In this document: positions 50,865-59,236 of the stretch, one piece after another
How positions within the stretch are numbered: the first letter of the stretch is position 1
Layout: the number at the start of each line of letters is the position of its first letter
Assembly: GCA_022820805.1 (NCBI GenBank)
Contig: JAJEEV010000009.1
Location: 1 to 64,000, forward strand
Length of the DNA stretch: 64,000 bases
Source: Acidimicrobiia bacterium
Lineage (GTDB): Bacteria > Actinomycetota > Acidimicrobiia > Acidimicrobiales > Aldehydirespiratoraceae
Reading direction: 5' to 3'
Translations under genes and position numbers: made by a program
The notes under the pieces: generated by a model
The model's input: the letters and a program-made list of their open reading frames with translations, nothing else
Databases searched by the model: none
Told to the model about the DNA's origin: nothing

Positions 50865-52943
50865 TCAGCCGGCCAGGACGCGGCGGATGCCGGCGGCGAT
50901 GCGGTCGGCGGTGATCATGGAGTAGCGCTCGAGTTGCGTGGGCCCCCAGAACACGTCCATGTGGGCCACCCTCACCGGCGGCGCCTCCAGCGAGTAGAGG
51001 CCCTGCTCGCTGACCGCGGCCAGGATCTCGGCCCCGAACCCGCCGGTGGTGTGGGCCTCATGGGCCACCACCAGCCGTCCCGTCCTCTCCACGCTGGCCA
51101 GCACGGTCTCGCGATCCCACGGATACAGGGTCCGCAGGTCGATCACCTCGGCCGACACCCCGTCTTCGGTCAGAGCCTCGGCCGCCTTGAGTGCCTCGCG
51201 CACCGGCGGGCCCCACGACACCACCGTCACGTCGGTGCCGTCGCGCAGCACGCTGGCCCGCCCGAATCCGATCCGGTAGGGCTCGACCGGAACGTCCTGC
51301 TTGAGGCCTCGGTACAGCGAGATGGGCTCCATGAACACCACCGGGTCCTCGCTGGCCAAGGCCGACTCCATCAGCCCCTTGGCGTCGTAGGGGTTGGAGG
51401 GGTACACCACCACCAGCCCGGGGGCGTGGGTGAGGAACGACTCGGGGGAGTCGGTGTGGAACTCGAAGTTGTCGAGGTTGGTGCCCACCGGCAGCCGGGC
51501 CACCACCGGCGCGGTGAGATGGCCCCGGTAGCGCCACCGGATGCGGGCCACATGCCCGATGAGCTGGTCGAAGGCGGGGTAGACGAAGCCGGCGAACTCG
51601 ATCTCGGCGATCGGCCTCAGCCCGGCCATGGCCATCCCCACCGCGGTTCCCATGATGCCGGTCTCGCACAGGGGGGTGTCGATCACCCGGTCGTCGCCGA
51701 AGCGCTCGTGCATGCCCTCGGTGATGCGGAACACGCCCCCCTCCACGCCGACGTCCTCACCCAGGATCACCAGCGAAGGGTCCCGCTCGAAGGCGGAGTG
51801 CAGGGTCAGCTTGAGGGCCTCGGTCATATCGAGCCGGCGGGTCTCGCCGGTGGGTGACACCTCCGGCTCGACCGCCCACACCTCCTCGGGGTCGAGCACG
51901 GCGGCGGGCTCGCCGGCGTCGTGCTGCTCACGGTGCAACTGCTCGGCGAGCGAGGCCGGAGTTCGGGCGAACAGCTGCCGGGGCGAGTAGTCCCGCGACA
52001 CCCCGGCCCGGGCCTCCAGCTGGTCGACGAACGCTTCGAGCTCGGCTGAGATCCCGGCTCGCATGCCCTCCTCCTGGTCGGCCTCCCACAGTCCCTTGTT
52101 CACCAGGAGGGACCTCATCCGGGTGATGGGATCCTGCTCGCGCCACCGGGCCTCCTCGTCGGTGGTGCGGTACACCGGGGTCCCGTCGTAGGTGGAGTGG
52201 GGTGCGAACCGGTAGGTGTGCATCTCGATGAGGGTCGGGCCCTCGCCGGCCGCGGCCCGCTCGACCGCCTCGCGGGCGGTCTGGTACATCGCCAGCGGGT
52301 CCATGCCGTCCACTCGCACGCCGGTGAACCCGTAGCCGTCGGCCTTGGCGGCCAGGGTGTCTGCTGCGGTCTGCTTGTCGATGGTTGTCGACTGGGCCAC
52401 CTGGTTGTTCTGGCACAGGAACACCGTGGGGGTCTTCCACACTCCGGCGAAGTTCATGGCCGCGTGGAAGTCGGACTCCGAGGTGGCGCCGTCGCCGAAC
52501 ACCACCATGGCCACGGTGTCGCGTCCCTGGAGGCGCTCGGCGTAGCCGAAGCCCACCGCGTGGGGCAGGTGGGTGCCGATGGTGGCGTTGAGCCTGGTCA
52601 CCCGGTAGCGGTTGACGTCCCAGAGATCGTCATCATCGGGCACGCCCATCCACAGCCCGAGCGTGGCGATGGGGCTCATACCCCGGGCCAGCCACATGCC
52701 CAGCTCGCGGTAGGCGGAGAAGAGCCAGTCGGTCTCCCGCAGTGCCAGCGCCGCCCCTACGTGGGCCTCCTGGCCGCTCACCTGGTAGTAGGCCGGCATG
52801 CGTCCCTGCCGCTGGAGGTTGAGCAGCTTCTCGTCGGCCATCCGGGTGGTGAGCAGCAGGCGGAGCATGTCGACCAACTGGCCGTCGTCGAGATCGGGGA
52901 CCGGTCCCACGAGTTCTCCCGCCGGGTCCAGGATCTGCCGCAT
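50865..52943 (-). CDS. 2-oxoacid dehydrogenase E1, alpha-beta fusion
   Basis: 692 residues combining two usually separate subunits. The alpha half (about 1-330) has the thiamine-pyrophosphate motif VVFGDGATSESDFHAAMNFAGVW and FLCQNN. A linker with a Glu/Ala-rich sequence (about 340-395) leads to the beta half (from about 400, LVILGEDVGVEGGVFRITEGM) with transketolase C-terminal motifs (WGPPVREALKAAE). It decarboxylates a 2-oxoacid and acylates E2. The substrate is probably a branched-chain 2-oxoacid or pyruvate. ATG 52943 was chosen because AGGA lies 8 nt upstream. Confidence 0.9.
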   Translation of the reverse strand: MRQILDPAGELVGPVPDLDDGQLVDMLRLLLTTRMADEKLLNLQRQGRMPAYYQVSGQEAHVGAALALRETDWLFSAYRELGMWLARGMSPIATLGLWMGVPDDDDLWDVNRYRVTRLNATIGTHLPHAVGFGYAERLQGRDTVAMVVFGDGATSESDFHAAMNFAGVWKTPTVFLCQNNQVAQSTTIDKQTAADTLAAKADGYGFTGVRVDGMDPLAMYQTAREAVERAAAGEGPTLIEMHTYRFAPHSTYDGTPVYRTTDEEARWREQDPITRMRSLLVNKGLWEADQEEGMRAGISAELEAFVDQLEARAGVSRDYSPRQLFARTPASLAEQLHREQHDAGEPAAVLDPEEVWAVEPEVSPTGETRRLDMTEALKLTLHSAFERDPSLVILGEDVGVEGGVFRITEGMHERFGDDRVIDTPLCETGIMGTAVGMAMAGLRPIAEIEFAGFVYPAFDQLIGHVARIRWRYRGHLTAPVVARLPVGTNLDNFEFHTDSPESFLTHAPGLVVVYPSNPYDAKGLMESALASEDPVVFMEPISLYRGLKQDVPVEPYRIGFGRASVLRDGTDVTVVSWGPPVREALKAAEALTEDGVSAEVIDLRTLYPWDRETVLASVERTGRLVVAHEAHTTGGFGAEILAAVSEQGLYSLEAPPVRVAHMDVFWGPTQLERYSMITADRIAAGIRRVLAG

Positions 52944-53106
52944 CCTCACGTTCCTTCCGCTCTGCTCGCTGCGCTCGCCGGCCTTTCGGGCCGAAGCCCC
53001 TGTGAGCCGCCAACGGCGACACTCTAGGGTAGGAAACGCTTGTGTATCACGTCGTACGCCTGTGATTCCATATCTACGTCGTGCAGACAGCATGAGTTTC
53101 GCTGAC

Positions 53107-53112
53107 TAGGGT
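53107..53112 (+). promoter_or_regulatory. Leaderless -10 for the SDR-CocE-SDR operon
   Basis: TAGGGT ends 6 nt before the ATG at 53119. It is another TANNNT-N6-start arrangement. An ATCAC/GTGAT inverted repeat with an 11-bp centre lies upstream (about 53047-53067) and could be an operator, but the arms are short. Confidence 0.4.
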
Positions 53113-53118
53113 GAGCTC

Positions 53119-53937
53119 ATGACCGAGACAAGCACAGCCCGGACGGCTACAGCCGATGTTTTCGACGTGACCGGCCGCAGGGTGGTGGTCACCGGTGGGA
53201 CGGCCGGAATCGGCCTGGCGGTAGCCGCTCATCTCGTCGAATGCGGCGCCCAGGTGGTGATCTGTGGCCGCAGGCCCGAGGGCAGTGGGATCGCCGACGG
53301 CATCGGAGCCGGCTTCGTGGCGATGGACGTGGCCGACGACGCCTCGGTCGAGCGGGCTCTCGGGGCCGTGTCCGAGCGGTTCGACGCTCTGGACGCCCTG
53401 ATTCTCAACGCCGGCATCGACGACTACCACGGAGAGGTCGAGGACCTCGACATCGACGTGTTCGAGCGGGTGATCGACATCAACACCCTGGGAGTGGTGC
53501 GGGCCCTCCGTCACGGTGTGGGCATGGTGCGCGACCACGGATCGGTCATCGTCACGAGTTCGCCTGCCGGCTCGGTGGCGGCGCCGGGTATGGCCGCCTA
53601 CGCCGCGTCAAAGGCGGCGCTCGACCACCTGGTGCGGGTGTGGGCCCTGGAGCTGGGACCGCGCCAGGTCCGGGTCAACGCGGTGCTGCCCGGCATCGTG
53701 GAGAGCGAGATGGGCGCGGAGTCGGCACCCGACCTGGAGCTGATCCGGCGCATGACCGCCAACGGCGTGTTCCGCAAGGCGTCGGAGATGGCGCCGGTGT
53801 TCCACTTCCTCGTCAGCGACGCCAGCGCGACCCTCACCGGCTCGCTGGTCGGCTGCCACGACGGCATCCCGCTCGGCTACAGCCACGAGGTGATGGCCCG
53901 TCTCGCCGCGGACCTGGCCGACCCCTCCGAGGCATGA
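53119..53937 (+). CDS. SDR-family oxidoreductase (first of operon)
   Basis: 272 residues. The nucleotide motif is VTGGTAGIGLAV (about 24-35), NAG is in ILNAGIDDYH, and catalytic Ser and Tyr-Lys are in VTSSPAG and YAASK. The C-terminal tail does not end in the common IDGG(x)xP but in GCHDGIPLGYSHE. It would oxidise a secondary alcohol or reduce a ketone with NAD(P). The CocE-type esterase gene follows with an ATGA overlap, and a second SDR follows that with another ATGA overlap, so the three genes form one coupled operon; ester hydrolysis flanked by two redox steps is the likely theme. Confidence 0.87.
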   Translation: MTETSTARTATADVFDVTGRRVVVTGGTAGIGLAVAAHLVECGAQVVICGRRPEGSGIADGIGAGFVAMDVADDASVERALGAVSERFDALDALILNAGIDDYHGEVEDLDIDVFERVIDINTLGVVRALRHGVGMVRDHGSVIVTSSPAGSVAAPGMAAYAASKAALDHLVRVWALELGPRQVRVNAVLPGIVESEMGAESAPDLELIRRMTANGVFRKASEMAPVFHFLVSDASATLTGSLVGCHDGIPLGYSHEVMARLAADLADPSEA

Positions 53938-55820
53938 CCCCCCACGGAGCACCCGTGCGCGTTTCCGAGCCCGGGCGATACGAGGGCTACACCGAGGCGG
54001 TCTACGACGGATGGAACCGGTCGTCGGTGTACGTCACTATGCGCGACGGGGTCCGCCTCGCCGCCGACATCGTCCGGCCCACTCTGGCGGGCGAACTCCA
54101 CGACGACCGGTTGCCCGTGCTGTGGACCCACACCCCCTACACCCGGGCCGTGATCGATCCCGAGGGCCGAGTCGAGATGGGCCCCATCGAGGGGGCCGAG
54201 CGGATGCTGCCCCTCCTGGCCCACGGGTACGTCGTCGTGGTGGTGGACGTACGGGGCGGGGGAGCCTCGTTCGGACGCTCCGACGGCATGTTCAGCCCGG
54301 CTGAGAGCCGCGACGCCTACGAGGTCACCGAGTGGCTGGCGGAACAGCCGTGGAGCGACGGCAACATCGGCATGTTCGGCCGGTCCTACCTGGGCATAAC
54401 CCAGTACCTGTGCGCCGCCCGTCAGCCGCCCCACCTGAAGGCGATCTTCCCCGAGATGGCATGGTGGGACGCCTACGACGTGATCTACCCGGGCGGGATC
54501 ATGCGCGACGACCTGATCGCCATGTGGTCGGCCGGTGTACGGGCCCTCGACCTCGGTGTTCCGATGCTGGTCGAGCGCTGGGATGGCACACCCGCGGTCA
54601 ACCATCCGGCCGCACCAGTGGATGCCGATGCCGACCAGACGTTGATCCGCGACGCCAGGCGGGAGCACTTCACCAATCGCAACGTGATGGAGTTCGCCCA
54701 GAGCAACCCCCACCGCGACAGCTCCGAGGACGGCGAGCCGATCTGGGCTCCGCGGTCCCCGGGCCGGCTCTGCGACGAGATCTGCGCATCGGGGGTGGCC
54801 GTCTACAACTACGGCGGCTGGTACGACGGGTTCACCCGGGACGCCTGCCTGGCCTTCGCCGGACTGGACAATCCCAGCAAGCTGACGATCGATCCCAACT
54901 ACCACTGCGAGACGAACGGCTTCGACCTCGCGGCCGAGCAGCGCCGCTGGTTCGACTACTGGCTCAAGGGGATCGACAACGGCATCATGGACGAGGCACC
55001 GGTGACGTACTGGCTGATGGGTGCCGACGGGAATCCCTGGCGGACGGCCCCGGATTGGCCCGTGCCCGGCACCGACCGGGTGGCCCTCTACCTCGACCGC
55101 GGGCCGACCGGAACGGTGGCCTCGACCAACGACGGCGCGCTCGCTGACCGGCCGGCGGCGGCTGCGGCCGTGGACCGCTGCCCGGTGGACTACTCGGCCA
55201 CCACCGGACCAGCCAACCGCTGGGCCCACCTCTACGGCGGCGAGGGTCGCACGGTGGCCTTCGATGAGGGTCACCACCTCGGCTACCCCGACATGGCCCC
55301 CAACGACGCCCGGGGCCTGACCTGGACCGCACCCCCATTGCCTGAGGACCGCGATCTGGTGGGCCACCCGTCGGTGCATCTATGGGTTGACGCTGATGTC
55401 GAGGGGCGGACTCCGGCCGATGGAGCCGACGGCGTGGGGGTGGACTTCTTCGCCTATCTCGAAGAGGTCAGCCCCGACGGCTTCTCGCGCTACATCACAG
55501 AGGGGTGTCTGCGGCTCTCCCACCGAGCCACAGGTGCTCCCCCTTACGAGTACCTGGGTCTGCCGTGGCACCCCTGCGGTGCCGATGATGCGTCGGCCGC
55601 AATCGCCGATGCGGGCGGCGGACCGGTCGAGCTGGCCTTCGACCTCCAGCCGGTCGCGACTCGATTGCGGGCCGGCCACCGGCTGCGGCTGGCCGTCACC
55701 GGCGCCGATCAGGCCAGTCACCGAACTCCGCGGCTCGAACCCCCTGCGGTCGTCGGAGTCCACCGGGGCTCTGACTATCCGTCGAGGGTGGAGATTCCGG
55801 TGCTGGGAGGGTGGTCATGA
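53934..55820 (+). CDS. CocE/NonD-family serine hydrolase (X-Pro dipeptidyl-peptidase-like)
   Basis: 628 residues. The alpha/beta-hydrolase core has the nucleophile S151 in GMFGRSYLG, an oxyanion segment DVRGGGASFG near 106 and a catalytic Asp region further on. A helical lid (about 200-290) and a C-terminal jelly-roll PepX_C domain (about 385-625) complete the CocE layout. Members hydrolyse cocaine-like esters, glutaryl-7-ACA, or peptide bonds at proline. It lies between two SDR genes with 4-bp overlaps on both sides, suggesting hydrolysis of an ester whose alcohol or acid is then oxidised. Confidence 0.87.
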   Translation: MTPHGAPVRVSEPGRYEGYTEAVYDGWNRSSVYVTMRDGVRLAADIVRPTLAGELHDDRLPVLWTHTPYTRAVIDPEGRVEMGPIEGAERMLPLLAHGYVVVVVDVRGGGASFGRSDGMFSPAESRDAYEVTEWLAEQPWSDGNIGMFGRSYLGITQYLCAARQPPHLKAIFPEMAWWDAYDVIYPGGIMRDDLIAMWSAGVRALDLGVPMLVERWDGTPAVNHPAAPVDADADQTLIRDARREHFTNRNVMEFAQSNPHRDSSEDGEPIWAPRSPGRLCDEICASGVAVYNYGGWYDGFTRDACLAFAGLDNPSKLTIDPNYHCETNGFDLAAEQRRWFDYWLKGIDNGIMDEAPVTYWLMGADGNPWRTAPDWPVPGTDRVALYLDRGPTGTVASTNDGALADRPAAAAAVDRCPVDYSATTGPANRWAHLYGGEGRTVAFDEGHHLGYPDMAPNDARGLTWTAPPLPEDRDLVGHPSVHLWVDADVEGRTPADGADGVGVDFFAYLEEVSPDGFSRYITEGCLRLSHRATGAPPYEYLGLPWHPCGADDASAAIADAGGGPVELAFDLQPVATRLRAGHRLRLAVTGADQASHRTPRLEPPAVVGVHRGSDYPSRVEIPVLGGWS

Positions 55821-56659
55821 CCGGCTTGCTGGCCGGACAGGTGGCGCTGGTCACCGGCGCGGGCCGTGCCACCGGGATGGGCGAGGCGACCGCTCGGCGG
55901 CTGGCCGAGGCCGGCGCCGACGTGGTCGTCACCGACTTGGCCCGCGACCGTCCCGACCTGCGCCAGGACCCCACGCACGGCTTGGGCGACGATCTGGCCG
56001 CGCTGGAGGCGCTGGCCGCCGAGCTGCGCGACCAGCACGGAGTCAGGAGCTTCGCGGCCCCACTGGACGTCACCGATCAGGGCCAGGCCGAGTCGGTGGT
56101 CGAGCGCACGCTGCGGGACCTGGGCTCGCTCGACATCCTGTTCAACAACGCCGGTGCCACCACCGGGGTGGGCCGATTCATCGACCAGACCGAGGAGCAG
56201 TGGAACCTGTCGTGGCAGGTCAACGTCATGGGGTCGAGGCGGATGGCGCTGCTGGCGCTGGGCCCGATGATCGAGACCGGCCGGGGCGTGATCGTCAACA
56301 ACGTGTCGATCGGGGGACTGGTGTCCGATGCCGGGTACGGCGCTTACAACGTCACCAAGTTCGGCCTGGTTGCCATGACCAAGCTCATCGCCAAGGAGCA
56401 CGGCCCCGACGGGATCCGCTGCGTGGGCGTGTGCCCCGGTCCCATCGACACCCAGATGGCGGTGGCCAACCGCAGGCTGGTCGCTGGTCTGGCCGGCGTG
56501 ACCGACGACGAGGCCGGCGAGATGCTGGTCTCGGAGGTGCCGCTGGGCCGGTGGGGCACCGCTGATGAGGTGGCCCAGCTGGTGGTGTTCCTGGCGTCAC
56601 CGGCCGCCGCCTACATCAACGGCGCCCTGATCCCGATAGACGGGGGCGTGCTGCCCTAG
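55817..56659 (+). CDS. SDR-family oxidoreductase (third of operon)
   Basis: 280 residues. The cofactor motif is VTGAGRATGMGEA and NAG is in LFNNAGATTG. The active-site segment is VNNVSIGGL with YNVTK for Tyr-Lys, and PIDGGVLP ends the protein in the common SDR style. Several SDRs with TGxxxATGMG carry an expanded loop that selects the cofactor. It is translationally coupled (ATGA) to the CocE-type hydrolase and has GGGAGG 6 nt upstream of the ATG. It differs enough from the first SDR to act on a different oxidation step. Confidence 0.87.
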   Translation: MTGLLAGQVALVTGAGRATGMGEATARRLAEAGADVVVTDLARDRPDLRQDPTHGLGDDLAALEALAAELRDQHGVRSFAAPLDVTDQGQAESVVERTLRDLGSLDILFNNAGATTGVGRFIDQTEEQWNLSWQVNVMGSRRMALLALGPMIETGRGVIVNNVSIGGLVSDAGYGAYNVTKFGLVAMTKLIAKEHGPDGIRCVGVCPGPIDTQMAVANRRLVAGLAGVTDDEAGEMLVSEVPLGRWGTADEVAQLVVFLASPAAAYINGALIPIDGGVLP

Positions 56660-56688
56660 CCCGCTGGGAAGGCTGCCGGCTCAAATGT

Positions 56689-57612
56689 TCAGGTGAAGCC
56701 GGCGATCATCGACTCCTTTACTTCGACCAGGTACACGAACGTCTCGATCTGCCGCACCCCTTCAACGGCGCGAACGCCGTCGACCAACTCGGCCAGGTGG
56801 GCCTCATCGCGGTAGCTGACCTCTGCAATCACGTCGAAGCGCCCGAGCACTCTGGCCACGAGGGGTATGTCGGATACGGCTGCGATCGCCTCGGCCACGG
56901 GTCCAGCCGGACCGTCCGTCTGGATCATGAGACCGGCATAGCCCTTCACGCCCAGCACTCCGGGGCTGACGATGGTCTGGACGGTCACCACGCCGGCGGC
57001 CATGAGCCCCAGCACCCGATCCCGAGTGGCGGCGTGCGACATGCCCGCAGCCTCGGCCATCTCGGCGAATGTGGCTCGCCCGTCCGCGGCCAGGCACCTC
57101 AGGAGCTTGATGTCCGTAGCGTCGACGCTGCGCTGGCGGGCGCCCAGTCGGTGGTCGGCAATCGCCGGGTCTCGGCCGGTTTGCGACCAGTCCTGCTTGA
57201 CGAACGCCACCAGCGAGGAGGCATCGATGCCCCGCACGGCCGGATCGGATCGGGCTCCCTCAATGGCGACGTCCAACTGGCGAGCGTCACTTGCCCTGAA
57301 CTCCACAAACAGTCCGCTCGTCCCAGCCAGAATCAGGACGAACGCAGTCTCGTCCATCTTGGCCAGCCGCTCGGCTACCGGTATGACCGGTCCCTGCACA
57401 TCGATGAGGCAGTAGGCGAACTCGCCGTAGCCGAGGGCGCGCGGATCAATCCGCCCGAGGATGTGGATGGCGCCAGTGTCGATCAGCCGGATCACCCGGG
57501 TCTTCACCGCCGCCTGTGACATGCCGATGCTTCTAGCCAAGGCCGCGTAGCTGGCGCGGCTGTCGGCTACCAGGCCGTCGATCAGGGCGCGGTCGATGTG
57601 GTCCAGTTCCAT
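56689..57612 (-). CDS. Lrp/AsnC-family regulator, tandem-duplicated
   Basis: 307 residues, about twice the normal 150. Two helix-turn-helix units (ALIDGLVADSRASYAALARSIGMS near 9-32 and LLRCLAADGRATFAEMAEAAGMS near 170-192) are each followed by a RAM-type ligand domain (about 65-140 and 220-300). Such fused AsnC proteins could bind two half-sites in one chain. It is divergent from the Liv-type transporter, which it probably controls. ATG 57612 is supported by TACGAT 9 nt upstream; ATG 57669 would add 19 residues without evident homology. Confidence 0.85.
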   Translation of the reverse strand: MELDHIDRALIDGLVADSRASYAALARSIGMSQAAVKTRVIRLIDTGAIHILGRIDPRALGYGEFAYCLIDVQGPVIPVAERLAKMDETAFVLILAGTSGLFVEFRASDARQLDVAIEGARSDPAVRGIDASSLVAFVKQDWSQTGRDPAIADHRLGARQRSVDATDIKLLRCLAADGRATFAEMAEAAGMSHAATRDRVLGLMAAGVVTVQTIVSPGVLGVKGYAGLMIQTDGPAGPVAEAIAAVSDIPLVARVLGRFDVIAEVSYRDEAHLAELVDGVRAVEGVRQIETFVYLVEVKESMIAGFT

Positions 57613-57773
57613 GGCGGCGCCATCGTAGGCGCCGTTAACGCAGGGCTCAGGTAGGCGAGTCAGGGTCATACTAAGAAGCGCAGGCTGCTGATCTACTTCG
57701 GCACAGAATCTATGGCCAACTCACGGCACTGCGAACATAACCATTGCCGAAATCGCTGAGTTGCCAAGATATG

Positions 57774-57779
57774 TACAAT
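57774..57779 (+). promoter_or_regulatory. Candidate -10 of the Liv-type transporter operon
   Basis: TACAAT matches the -10 consensus closely and lies 58 bp before the ATG of the binding-protein gene. TTGCCA and TTGCCG occur upstream but at poor spacing, so the -35 is uncertain. An activator or repressor such as the adjacent Lrp-type protein may act here. Confidence 0.4.
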
Positions 57780-57836
57780 CGGGCTATCAAGACTCCCACA
57801 GATACGCGCGCTCAAGCCGCGAAGGAGGAACACACC

Positions 57837-59153
57837 ATGAGTCCCAAGTCCAGCTGGAGGGTGCTGGCTGCAGTGCTGCTTGCTTTTGCCCTGATCGCCG
57901 CGGCCTGCGGCGACGACGATGACGACGCTCCGGCCAGCGTCGAGGAGCCCGCGGCTCCCGCTCCGGCCGAGGAGCCGCCCGACGAGCCCATGGATGAACC
58001 CGCTGAGGAGCCCATGGATGAGCCCGCTGAGGAGCCCATGGAAGAGATGGAGCCTGTGAAGATCGGCCTGATAGCCCAGGTGGAAGAGCTCATGGCCTTC
58101 CCAGAGGTGACAGCCGCGGTCCAGGCCTACGTCGACTACTTCAACACCGAGCTGGACGGCGTGAACGGGCATCCCATCGAGTTGGAGGTGTGCGGCGCTG
58201 GCGACGCGGTGGAGTCCCACATTGCCTGCGCCAACGAGTTCGTGAACGCCGACGACGTCCATGTGGTGATCAACGGCGGCTTCCTGTCCAACAGCATCGC
58301 CTCGGGCACCATCCTGGCCGAGGCCGGCAAGGCGAACCTCGGACTGGGCAACGACTTCATCGACTACCTCACCCCCAACCTCTACAACTTCGATCCCGGC
58401 CTGCCCGGCCTGGCCCAGGTCTTCTTCGTGTTCGCCAAGAACCAGCGCGACGTCTCCACCATGTCGCTGTTCCTGGCCGACGACCCGGCCATCGCACCGT
58501 TCGAGCCCGCCCTGTACGCCATCGGCGAGAGCAACGGGATCACGATCACCGAGACCATCTATCTGGGGTTCGAGCCTGACCTGACCGGGCCGGTGTCGGC
58601 GGCCGACACCGGCAACGATGGCTGGCTGTTCGTTCTGGCCGACGGCGCGCAGTGCACCGCCGCCGCCAATGGCGTGGAGACGGTCGGATACGAGGGCCAC
58701 CTCTTCGGCAACGATCTGTGCCTGAGCCTCGATCTTGTCGAGTCGGGCGAGCTGGACGGCTGGGCCGGCCCGATCGTGTCGAGCGCTCCCACGGTCGACG
58801 GAGGCGCGGAGATCGACGAGATCAACCGTGTCCTGGACACCTACGGCGGCGCGGACGTGCAGACTGCGGGCCTAGGCGGCTGGGCGGTCGGTCAAGCGGT
58901 GATCGCCAGGGACCTGCTCATCGCAGGCGGCGGCGCCGACGCGACCACCGAGTCTGTGCTGGCCGCGCTCAGCACCTACTCCAGCAGCGACGTTCCCGGC
59001 TTCCCCGACGTGAGCTGCCCCGGCCCGGATCCGTGGGCCGGTGCCTGCAACACCTCTCCGCTGATGGTCACCATCGCGGACGGGCAGATGACAGCTCCCG
59101 ACGGGTTCACCTTCCTGGACTTCTCGCAGCTCAACTTCCTGCTGGAGGGCTGA
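57837..59153 (+). CDS. Branched-chain-amino-acid-type ABC substrate-binding lipoprotein
   Basis: 438 residues. A signal peptide with lipobox LIAAAC (C24) is followed by an acidic Asp run and a Pro/Glu-rich linker (31-72) containing two 24-bp tandem repeats (57984-58007, 58008-58031). The periplasmic-binding fold of the LivK/leucine type starts at about 73 (VKIGLIAQVEE). The binding domain is rather divergent from LivJ/LivK, so ligand may be an aromatic or other carboxylate. AAGGAGG with an 8-nt spacer precedes the ATG. It is followed by a strong hairpin and the fused permease gene. Confidence 0.85.
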   Translation: MSPKSSWRVLAAVLLAFALIAAACGDDDDDAPASVEEPAAPAPAEEPPDEPMDEPAEEPMDEPAEEPMEEMEPVKIGLIAQVEELMAFPEVTAAVQAYVDYFNTELDGVNGHPIELEVCGAGDAVESHIACANEFVNADDVHVVINGGFLSNSIASGTILAEAGKANLGLGNDFIDYLTPNLYNFDPGLPGLAQVFFVFAKNQRDVSTMSLFLADDPAIAPFEPALYAIGESNGITITETIYLGFEPDLTGPVSAADTGNDGWLFVLADGAQCTAAANGVETVGYEGHLFGNDLCLSLDLVESGELDGWAGPIVSSAPTVDGGAEIDEINRVLDTYGGADVQTAGLGGWAVGQAVIARDLLIAGGGADATTESVLAALSTYSSSDVPGFPDVSCPGPDPWAGACNTSPLMVTIADGQMTAPDGFTFLDFSQLNFLLEG

Positions 59154-59182
59154 CGCTCCAACAGGGCTGATCGGCTACCGTC

Positions 59183-59221
59183 GAAGCCCGGCCGGGCCCA
59201 GCGCGGGCCCGGTCCGGCTTC
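59183..59221 (+). terminator. GC hairpin between binding protein and permease (attenuator)
   Basis: A 17-bp-arm hairpin (59183-59199 and 59205-59221, 15 of 17 paired, 5-nt loop AGCGC) lies 29 bp after the binding-protein stop and 15 bp before the permease GTG. There is no T-run, so it is more likely to stabilise or partly terminate the transcript than to stop it completely. Hairpins after binding-protein genes commonly let that protein be made in excess over the membrane parts. Confidence 0.55.
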
Positions 59222-59236
59222 GGTCGGAGGGCTTCC

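Noticed and set aside
53047-53067. ATCAC-N11-GTGAT as an operator upstream of the SDR operon
   Set aside because: Arms are five bases and occur once; too weak to list as a feature of its own.
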